A DNA stretch of 64,000 nucleotides from Aricia agestis. Lineage: Eukaryota; Arthropoda; Insecta; Lepidoptera; Lycaenidae. The first letter of the stretch is position 1. Each line of letters starts with the position of its first letter. The position numbers and the translations under genes are program-made. Below, piece by piece: positions 41,845 to 53,800 of the stretch. Under the pieces are notes generated by a model. The model made no database searches, was not told where the DNA came from, and was given only the letters and a program-made list of their open reading frames with translations. The stretch spans positions 4,432,001-4,496,000 of the forward strand of contig NC_056428.1 of the NCBI RefSeq assembly GCF_905147365.1, read 5' to 3'.

Positions 41845-44800
41845 ATGAACGAAGTCAGACATTATTATAACGAACCGAACACCTCGTTTATTCCTGGGTA
41901 AGATAACTTTTAAATTTTCACATACCGGTATACAGAGTGTTACAAAACTAAATTATAATAAGTACTCTAGAGGGTGTGTAATGTGTATATTGTGTCCATT
42001 GTATAGAGTTCACTGTAGGTAAATGTAGCACTCACTAAAACAGCCTTTTTTCGTGAAATTAAAAAAAATGTTTTTGAGCGCTGCTACTTTCACAGTGAAC
42101 CTTATAAAAGGGATACATACCTACACATCAGTCACTTAATTTTGTTTCACCCTGTAGATAGCGCTAAGCTAACATTTAAAGAATTTATAATTAACTAGTT
42201 ATTATCTATTGTTTGTTGGGAAAAGCAGACTAGTGTGTTGGACAAAAGTGTTGGAAAAACGTTAGTACTATTTTATTTATTAATATACATAAGTGCAACG
42301 GAAGTGTCTTGGCGGAACCAGAAACGGAAACAGATGTCAAAAGTAAATTTTAGCAGAAACGGAAACGGATGCAGAAACGGATGTTGAAAATCGCGCGGAA
42401 CTTCCGCACTTGCGGAAACAGAAACAGAGATCCGTTGCATGACTACTTACTACGTAGGTAGGTTAAATTTTTTGGAAAACTTTTTTTTATGTACCCATTT
42501 TTTGTTTAAGTGCATTTATAGCACGAAAATTGAAAATTTATAAGTACCTACATAACCTTTGTAAACATTTGTAAACGTTTATTGCGAATAAAATATACTT
42601 AATACTTACTTATGTCAATTTCTATGATACCAGGGTCGGATATGACAAACCATGTGTGATGTGGGACAAAACAACAACTTTCGAAAATAGGTACTCGCGT
42701 GGTGAATAGGAAAATATTCCGTGTACGACAAATTCCTATAATATAAACATTCCAATAATATTATTATAAGTTCCAGAATACATACAAAAATCATGAAACA
42801 GCATGCTAACTTTCGTTTTATAACAATAACAATCGTGGGATTTTTCTGAAGGTGAGGGATAATCTTTATCCAATATTAGGTATATCAGTTATTTATAAGC
42901 CACAAAGCCACAAATGTAATACATACTTATAGGCTTTCTTAACGTATTATTGTACTGAAGAATTAAGTACCTACTAAAATTATATATTCGCGGGTTTTAA
43001 CCAAAAGGCTTTTTGTTTCTTTGTTTTTTTTTAGGGTTACGTAGAATTAAGTACCTACTAAAATTATATATTCGCGGGTTTTAACCAAAAGGCTTTTTGT
43101 TTCTTTGTTTTTTTTAGGGTTACGTAGCCAAATGGCAAAAACGTAACCCTTATAGATTCGTCATGGCTGTCTGTCTGTCTGTCCGTACGTATGTCACAGC
43201 CAGTTTTCTCCGAAACTATAAGAGCTATACTATTAAAACTTGATAAGTAGATTATGTAGTCTGTGAACTGCATTAATTATTAAAAAAGCAAACGTCAAAC
43301 GCAAACGTCAATAAACTTTCATGTTTCTAACTCAAGAAATGACGGACTTTCATTGAAACTTTCTACCCCAATTTCACCTCCTTAGGGGTAGAATTACCAG
43401 AAACACTTAAATACGTATCCATTCATTTTTAATCAGTAGCACAAAAATAAAGTTTCATGTTTCTAACTCAAGAAATGACGGACTTTCATTCAAACTTTCA
43501 ACCCCAATTTCACCCCCTTGGGGGTAGAATTTCCAAAAACGCTTAAATACGTATCCATTCATTTTTAATCAGTAACCCAAAAATAAACTTTCATGTTTCT
43601 AACTCAAGAAATGACGGACTTTCATTAAAACTTTCAACCCTTATTTCACCCCCTTCGGGGTAAAATTTTCAAAATTCCTTCCTAAATGGGTGTCTACTTA
43701 ATAAAACAACCCTACTCACCAAATTTCGTGGCTGTAACTTTTACAGTTTTTGCTCAGCGATGATGAATCAGTCAGTCAGTCAGGACATGTAATTTTATAA
43801 GTATAGATGTACTACATTAGACTACATTACTATGAAAACTACCAACGAAAATTGGTTTGAACGAGATCTAGCAAGCAGTTTTTTTTATACTTACGTCATA
43901 AATGAGGAGTCCACACCGCCCTTTTTTCATACAAACGTTGTCCTTGTTTCCTCCCTGGATAATGCTAGTAGAGTTATAATTTTTTTTCCTGAATATCTAC
44001 GGCCACTAATACAACGACCGACCCTATGTTTTCTTTTTTTTTTCATAATTTAATTATTAAATATAAGATATGAACGTTCAAAAACCCAAAAAAATGGCCA
44101 GATTTTCCGCTGTGTTCAAAAACAGATTTGGCTAGATTATACAAAAAAAATAAAACAGAGGGACACAGCTCAAGCCTTTCTTTAATCTTCAATGAAAAAA
44201 GTACTTAAAACTACGGTTAAGTTTTGGAGAAGGAATCAGGGGACAACGAATAGTTGATTTTCTGCAGTTGTCTCTATCGCGTTCTGCGGTATAGGCTTGA
44301 GGTAAGGGAGCTATAGAAATTACACGTAGTTTTTTAGGGTTCCGTAGCCAAATGGCATAAAACGGAACCCTTATAGATTCGTCATGTCTGTCTGTCTGTC
44401 CGTCCGTATGTCACAGCCACTTTTCTCCGAAACTATAAGAGCTATACTATTAAAACTTGGTAAGTATATGTAGTCGATTTTGATATAAAAATTTGTTTAA
44501 AGCGTTGTTTAAAGAAGCAAAGATATTGTCTTTAAATGCTACTATGCAGATCACATTTATCAGCATCTTCATCATCACCACCATTAACCCATCCAAGATT
44601 CAAGCCCCATACGAGCACCGGTGATCGTGACAACAATAGAATAGCATTTCCGAGAATCCCCGATCAAAGGATTCAAATAATTATGCATCCTTACAATTAT
44701 TATGACCTTATTATTTGTACTTTTCATAGTCATTTAGCTCGAGTCTGATGTTTTTGATCAATATTCTGTTTGACAAGCGATGTTTGTCGAATAGGCGCCG

Positions 44801-47800
44801 GCAGCCTATTCGGCAAACATCGCGTGACTTCGGCAAACTTCGGAGTTCGGAAAACGGCGCCGGCAGCCATTTTGGCAACCGGCGCCGGCGCCGGCGGAGG
44901 CAGTCCCTAATACTTTTTATTACAATTATTTTTAACCGACTTCCAAAAAGGACGGTTTACGTTAGACTGTGGATATAATATTTTTTATGTATGTTCAACG
45001 ATTACTCCGCCGTTTGTGAACCGATTTTAAGGTAAAGACAATAGTAATATTATACTTAAATGAACTAAAAAGTATTAAATAATCCTTATTCTGTATTCAG
45101 TATTTCTGTTCTCAATCTTCATAATTTTGAAGTCGGTACCAGTCCTATTAATAAGTATAATATAAGTTGCAGTTATACCTATTCTGTCAGAGAACTGTCT
45201 ATTATATTATTGAAAGCTACATTCAATGAGTATTAGATTCAAGTGACTGATCTGTGAAACCTTGATTTTATACTAGGTAAGTATGTCAAAAGCACAAAAG
45301 ATAATTATTAAGTACTTAAAAATAATCGTTAAAATAAGATAATATGTCCTTTTTAAGGTGATAAATATAAAGGTAAATGATTTTTATTTTAGTTTTATGT
45401 TATTGTAAAATATCGATAAGCATATCGATAAATTTGATTCAAGCACTAGCGTATATGTAAAAAAATGTAATGAAAAATTTTTCTTTAAAATTTGTGTAAT
45501 ATAAGAACAATAGTAACTTTAGGTACGCAAAATATGAAAGTAAAAGGGAGGATTCACAATATTTTATTTGAAATAGAGAGCTAAAGACAGAATAAAGCAA
45601 AAATAAACACATCGTAGCAATTAGGACATGAAGATATTTATACGTGGGAGAGCCATGCTTCGGCACGAATAGGTCGGCTCGACCGGAGAAATACCACGTT
45701 CTCACAGAAAACCGGCGTGAAACAGCGCTAGCGCTGTGTTTCGCCGAGTGAGTGAGTTTACCGGAGGCCCAATCCCCTACCCTATTCCCTTCCCTACCCT
45801 CCCCAATTCCCTTCCCATCCCTACCCTCCCCTATTACCCTATTCCCTCTTAAAAGGCCGGCAACGCACCTGCAGCTCTTCTGATGCTGCGAGTGTCCATG
45901 GACGACGGAAGTTGCTTTCCATCAGGTGACCCGTTTGCTCGTTTGCCCCCTTATTTCATAAAAAAAAAAAAAGATTAATTACCTGTGAAATGTATATTTT
46001 TCAGAATTATTCTTATGATTTACACTGCAAACAAGTACAGAACAAGTAAGTAACCATTTTTAAATATAATAATATTTATTGAAAATAACAAACAAATTGA
46101 ACAATTTGGAAATACCGAAAGGGCATAAAAACGATTGACGACTTTTGACGACCTGTCAAATAAAAGTTGTTACAATTTTCATTAGACTGCCTCTCTCTTT
46201 TCATCTTGTTATAATTCCATAAAGGATTTTCTTCTCTCTCGCACTCTTTGTTGGTCTATGCATTATAAGTTTATGCATTGTACAGTCATCAAACAATTGA
46301 CGACGTGTTTTAATATATTATATAAATAACTACATTCCCACGTATTTTACTTTTTATTTCACTTTCAACTGCGATACTATGGTCTCCGCCTTAGTTTGGT
46401 CTTACTGTGTATTTTTTTCATATTATTAACTACTTAAATCTTCATTTTTGCATTACCTATAGGCATCGTTTTTATAACTTTAGGGCCTAGATTCTAGAAA
46501 TAACTATTTACAACCCATAGGTTATACCTAGGTATTAATTAAGTTTAACCTAGATCTGTAAGACTGTAACCCCTTAATACACCACTGGGAAACCTATAGG
46601 GCACCAGTCTCTTGCGATAATTTGTTACTTACTACATCTTGATAACTGTACTACTTTCTTTTGTATTGTGGGAGAAGTTATTAAAGATTTTTGATTAAAA
46701 AAAAAGATCTGTTCACTGTGGAAATTGGCCTTTCAGTCACATTGTAGATTATTCAGGTTAAGCACACATAGAAACACTGAAGGACATTCTAAATATTAAA
46801 CACCTGAGCAGTTAACACAGTAAACACAAACAATAGTCACGGAATACAGTAAAAATGTAGCGGTATTAGAACTTAACCTTGTAAAAACCATAAAATTATG
46901 ACGATTATGACGAGCATTTGTTATTTTGATCGGTTCCAAACATTTGTAATTTGTATTGATTATTTTTGGAATGGCTCAACAATTTTGGTATGACGAAAAA
47001 GAGGGACAGCATTGTTCGCACGATAGCTATAAGGCCGAACAAGCTTGCACGCGAACAATGGGATATATTAATGCAATGTTTTCACTCTAGACGGCAGCAC
47101 CAGCAGAAAACCAAACAAAAGGTTTATTCGACGTTTAACGTTTCTGTCAATACTTATTCTGATATGACGAGTGCAACATGTCGGATTTTGGTCGGCCAGC
47201 GGCCTGTTTACTGTATGTGCTGGTAGCGCCCTCTGCTCTGACCTTTGTATAACATTTCTTACTTTGACTCGAGTCTCAGCATTGGAAAATGGATATGCTC
47301 GATATAATGAACTATGAATGATTGATGATTTCCTTATCCTATCAAGCCCCATAAGGACTCCGGTGACCGCGACAACAATAAAATAACAATAGATTTCCAA
47401 GAATCCGCGATCGAAGGATAATTCATACAATTTACATCCATAATCCAATAACTTACATAAAGATTGTTTAACCTCTCAACATTTCCCCAAAAGGACAACG
47501 GCGACCGCGATAACAATAGTAATCACTAATCACTAATCAGTAATCACATTCTGATATCTATGATAGAAATCTATTGTCTCGTTTTTCGATCGAGGGATTA
47601 ATTGAGGATAAACTCAAAACCGTAACTGTGTGCAACGTACCGTAACATTTACAGGCGTGTGACAAATACAATCGTTTCTAGAATTACAAAGACACACTGT
47701 TCTATGCTCATTAATCGCACTAGTCGCTATACAATCTACAAGACGTTTAATATACGTCCTACATGATACCTACCTGCCAAAATCCTGTTAGTAGTAAAAT

Positions 47801-50800
47801 AAAATTAAAAGTAGGTACCGTAGCATTACTTTTGTGGAAAAACTTTGCATTTCCTTGTAACTTATAGAGTAATCGAAGCTAAATAATCCTTGGAAACCTT
47901 ACATTAAAGTTTTATCAGAGTCATGACCTAGCCCAGGGGTCACCAAATGGCGGACCGCGGTCCGCATCCGGACCGCGGACCCATTGTGTGCGGACCAAGC
48001 ATTTTCGAAGATGAACTTCGTTAAAAATAAATTTCGGTCTCGACTTACTGAGAACATCTCCATGATTTAATATCAATAGCTTGCAGAGAGATAATTAACT
48101 ATAAACATTGGCACTTTTCTAATTGATAATATGTAAATACCTTTGTAATTTCCGTAATTACTTTTGTTTAATCTCTTTTTAGTAAAATGTGCGGACCGCG
48201 AAAGTCATTTCATCTCTCAAAATGGACCCCGAGCGAAACTAATTGGTGACCCATGACTTAGCCTATGTGCCAGGAACGGATCGCACGGTGCGGCCTTGCT
48301 ACGTCGAATGTGATAACGCTTAATGATCACAGGATCGACAACACGATAATTGTCGTAAGTCATTACTTTCTGAGGCTTGATTTTAGAATCTTGAAAAACT
48401 GTTTGGATTTAAAAAATGAGAATTTAATATAAAATACAATAAAATGATCAAAAATATATGAAACCTTTAACCTAGCCCCTTTCTCGAAAATATGCATTTT
48501 GCTTGTTTCGATAGCGAAGATGTGAAAATTGTATGTGATTTGACATAACGAAGCTTTACTATTGTATTACATACAATTTACAATTCAGGGACAGCCCTTT
48601 TATGAAACGTAATTTTTAAACGGCCTGTAAATAGGAGGTCCTAAGGTTATTTCAAAGGTCCTATGTTCATCTACATGGATTTTTCTAGATATCAAAAATT
48701 ATTCTTTTGTAAAGCAGCTTCCTTCAAAACTATTACTTATTTGAGGAGTAATTACACAGCGCCTTAGTTTAACCTAGTCACCTGTTTTATAGAAAAACGA
48801 ACGTTCGTGTTCTACAACAGTTTGTAAACTTTTGCTAAATCGATGTTATTTAAAAAATAATAGCCCTAGAACAATTTTTTTATTACTATCAAGCTAATTT
48901 TTTGTGAGTAGCTTCATTTTGATAAGACAAACAACTTTTTTATCTATGAGTAGGTATATATTTTAAAAATGTTACTCTTAAATTATATAACTATTAAGTT
49001 TAACCTACCAATATACAAGAAATCAGCTGGTTAGGGTTCCGTTTTAGGGTTCTGTAATCAACAGAACTTGGTTGACTACGGTACCCTAAAACGGAACCCT
49101 AACCAGCTGATTTTTTGTAAATTGTAAATAAGTATAAAATAGGTAATTATAATTGTCCTACAAATAGAACAATTCATATTTTAGGACCATCAAATCGAAG
49201 TATGAAATCCTTTCTATCTCTGTTAGCTACCACTTTCAAGATTTTTCGCAGATAAAAAAGTGGTCTTATCAAAATGAAGCTACTCACAAAAAATTTGCTT
49301 GTTAGTAATTAAAAAAAATGTTCTAGGGCTCCCTGACTATAAACTTTAACCGCAAAAGTCTACTGCAATAATTGGTGGGTCGAAGTTTTCTTTGTATAAA
49401 AATAAATTTTCAGGGGCGGATCTAGCACGTCACGCAAGTGCCACCTGTGCTCTAGAGGCCCCAAATCTTTGATGTATAAATTATAAAAGTTATCGCTAGG
49501 ATGCCATAAAGCAAAATTCCTCTTATTTAATGTACTTATTCGCTTTGTTCAATTATGCTTTTTGCAATAATGACATTTGTTCTATCAGTGTGTGATAAAG
49601 ATAATGTTAAATAAAATAGACCGAGGTTGCCCACTGACTGACCTTTCTCCCTTTACGGGTCGTATTTCAAACAGCACGGTCAATTCAACTGGTTCACACA
49701 TTGTACATTCCAATTTATGAATCAATGAATTGGAGTAAAGGATAATTAATATTTGTGATTATTGTGGCAAAGTCAAGCTATTTCAATTGTACCACATATT
49801 ATTCAAACCATTTATGATAACCACATAATAATATAATTATCTTTGTGAGGTTTGATTTTGCATTACGTTTAATTATAGCTTTGACTACTACTAGTAGTAT
49901 TGAGGTACTTCAATATTAGCTGCTCATACTTACAGGATAGATTTTATCTATAAAATATTCGCCATAATGTGATGGATGATTTAAAGTAATCCATGGATAA
50001 CCAGGATCGTGGCGGTAATGCAGTTATTGGCTGGGGAAATGGGGTTTCCGCATAAACGACTTCCGTTTAGGTGGAAAATGATGAAGCACGTTCTAAATTC
50101 AAACGTCTGCGAATCATTGTCGATAATCGATATATCAAAGAATATAGTGCATTTTTCTCAAATCAACTTTAGGCTAATCAGGCTAGGGGATCTGATATTT
50201 TGACAAAAATATGTTTGCTAATTGCTTAATCATTTTTAATGGGAGTTTTAAGACATATTTTACAGAACCCTAATTCGTGTAACGCTTATGTAACATGAAC
50301 GGTGTTATACGGCGGATGTTGTCGTGATAGCGTTTTCCGCGTTCGTGAGAAACCACAAATGGTAAGATGGTGTCGCGTCTGTGGGTCTTGTTCCTAATGT
50401 ATGTTGCCATCGCACAGTTCCACCAACGATGCATATTTTTCAATGGCAAATGTGAGTATCTAGGCAAAAACAATCCTACTGCTATAGCATATGTTATTAT
50501 TGTTTATATTATTATACTTGCAGGTGTGTCTTTTTGTCCACAAAAAATGCATATATACCATACTAGATGCGATGGGCGCACGAAATCGCAGAGAACGTGC
50601 GACGAACCACATCAATATATCCTCGGTAACTAGAATCTACTAGCATCTATTTTCTTTTTCAAATAAAGATATAAAAATGAGACCCTTGCCTCTATCGTGA
50701 CTTGTGGCTGATTTGAAAAAATCCAAAGGTGAAGGAATTATTAAATCTAAATTGCTTGCTACACATTAATTTCAAGTTTTAATAGTTTCTCCAGCCCATA

Positions 50801-53800
50801 CGAGATTTTCTCAATACAGGCTTAGTCCAGACTTTCAGCACACTTAGCAAATAGCATGCCCAGTTGGTGTTTCTATTATTTTGCATTTCTACGACAACTA
50901 TGGTAAGCCTGCTAAGGAATGACTGGTCAACGTTCTACTTGATAAAGTTGAGACTGATCAACATACTTAATTATATAATCTTTCAGGTTACACCTGCGGT
51001 TGGTCCAGATGCGATTGCAGCGGGGATCTTGTACTAGACGAGCAAACACACAACTGCGTGGATATTAAAGACTGTCCTACCATGGTACTATCACGTCGGA
51101 AGCTGGAGAAATACAGATACAAAGAACAGAAGAAGAATCGAAAATATCATAAATCGAAGCGAATAAGAATCACAGAAAACCCGTTGGCGGAGCTGGAACC
51201 TTGATTCCTAATATCTCCGTTATTTAGTTAAAAATTATGTTTTGTTACAACTTATAACAATATCTATAAAATACAATTTATTATTCTATAAATCATTTAT
51301 TGTTTAATTTTAAGTTTCAAAACTTAGTTTTTTGTAATATACCTTAGGCATATTTCGAAGAAATGTGTGTCAAAAGAAATGTTAAAGTATCCAGAACACG
51401 AACTACTTAATTCAAAGTTTAAAAGCGCAAACCAAGTAAACCAGTAATGTACTTTTGAGTTCCCGTATTTGCTTTCTTGAGTAGACTTTAAAATTTACAT
51501 TATTAACTCCACTCGGGCCGACCTGTACCAGGTTGGGTTAAATTATCGTTATTTCTCTTCTGCTTCGTGTTTGTAAAAGAAAGGTTAACAAACGCTTAAC
51601 TTCAACTTTGATTGGCAAAAGGCTTTTTGTCTCTCTTTTTAACCGACTTGCAAAAAGGAGGAGGTTCTTTATGAATAGGTACTAGGCGAGCACACAGTCC
51701 ACAGACGAACTTGACAAAGAGACTACAGTGACATAACATCTACTTATCTATAAGTTCCATAGACTGTGCTACTAGTTTGGTACAATAGGGTTAAAAATAG
51801 TTCGTATGTAACTGTACAAAAGATTGCTATTATTTACCGAAGGTCATGGGCATTTGGGCACAGTTTACTAACAACTAACAAGGTATATTAGGTAAGAAGT
51901 ACACGGTATTATGTTCAAGTACATCTATATATTAATACGTGAGAGAAAAACATTGTAACCCTTTTTACGAAAAATGGGGAAAAAGTTATAGTTTATATGG
52001 TGAAGGAGTGCATCGAGCTAATATTATTTTAAAATTATGCTTTTATCATATATATTTTTAACAAATAAAACGTTACACACACTACGACGCTACTACAGGA
52101 AAAATGACAGATTTTTGAGTGACAAGCCTATACATACGAATTATACTCTTTTATTTATGGTTGAACACTCTGTCTGTCTGCTGACAACAAGTTGACAAAT
52201 TGAAAATGGATTATTGTTTTTTTTATTTAATTTTAGATACTATTAGACAATGCTTAAACGGCCAGTCTGAGATTTTTGGTCGGAGATTTTTTGAGAAAGG
52301 TTGAGTAATTTTTGTAATGTTTAAAAAACTTGTAGCAACAAGTGCCCCGCGATTATTATTGCCACAAGACCCTGTAGAGTTTAGACCTATTTACTTTTGT
52401 AAAAGTGGACTAGACATTAGAGTGTCTAGTGTCTAAAAAATTAGAGCGGTGCCATCCCTTCGCGATGTCATGTGTGTTATGTAAACAAACAATAGCTTAT
52501 AACACGAAACAATACATAATATTGTGTTACCACTGGTTTCGTACCTCTACCGCATTCGCTTGAATGATTCGCATTGATAGATTTCGTGCATCTCTCAATT
52601 TTGTTAGTCATCTTTCTATTATTTTGTTATTAATTTAACCGAAGTTTACAAGTTTTGGACTGAATATGATCTTTATTTTAATTTTATTTCATGGGATAAG
52701 TATATCGGACACGCTATATTATGCGCAAATAGGAACTAAAGGGTGCTTGTCCTATAATAACACCTGTGAGTATTTAAAAACTTTTTTAGAAATATTTTAA
52801 GTTGAAGTTATAGTGCCACAAAAATGAGGTACCGTTGGGATTTAACTTTAGTATGATATTTTTTTCACTTATAATACTCAAATAAATTTCATAATATTTA
52901 AAACAAAGTTTGAAATTACGTAAATGAAGAAAAAGCCTTTTCAATGGCGCCGTACATATATCTAGCGCGGCCAATGAGTTTCTAAATATCATTGAGCGCG
53001 GCCCAAGTGGCCCAAGAGGCCCAAAATCTGTCATCATGTACAGCGGTAGATAAGATATATGCCCCTTCTTCTTTCAGGTGTAAATGATTGCCCCGTCTTT
53101 ATGCATAGAGTAGACAGCGAGTGCAGACCGACGCCCTCGCAGAGAACCTGCGATGAGCCGGTTGCTGTGTCTATGGGGATCATCTGTTATTGGTCGAGAT
53201 GCGATTGCGATTTCCCATTCGTCCTGCACCTTCCATCAGGATACTGCTTTTTATATGAAGATTGTCCATGAAGTTTTGAATAAAATTATGTAGAGACTAA
53301 GAAATTGTTTATTTGCCTTACTCTTTACAATTATATCAAAATACATATGTGTTTAATACTGAAGGCAAACTTTAACCGGTGTAGCTATATGTTCCATCAA
53401 GTAATAAGTAATGACACATTTTTTGGGTGACTGACATCAATTTCCCGAACATCTTCACGATGGATATATTTAAGAATATCTCCTGAATTTTTTCCAATTT
53501 TCCCAAATTCAATTTGTAAGCAATTTCATCTGATACTTATCTAGCGTTTCAGATTTCAGATATAGAAGATAGTAGCAAAAATATATTATTATTTATTATA
53601 TTACATATTTTAATTTTTAGGTTTGCAACACCAGTCTAAGTACATAAAGGAGTAGGTTCACATATTTTTAACTGACTTCCAAAAAGGAGGAGGTTATATT
53701 ATGTTGTTATAAGACCTTTAACATACTGTTTTCATACAATTATTTAGCTCTGAATAATGATACCTATGTTTACTTTCCTCAGGGCCGGTTTTAGCGCTAT

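Noticed and set aside
41614..41870. Overlapping frames on both strands in the CpG-rich block
   Set aside because: High GC removes stop codons by chance. No domain or splice support beyond exon 1 (41845-41897).
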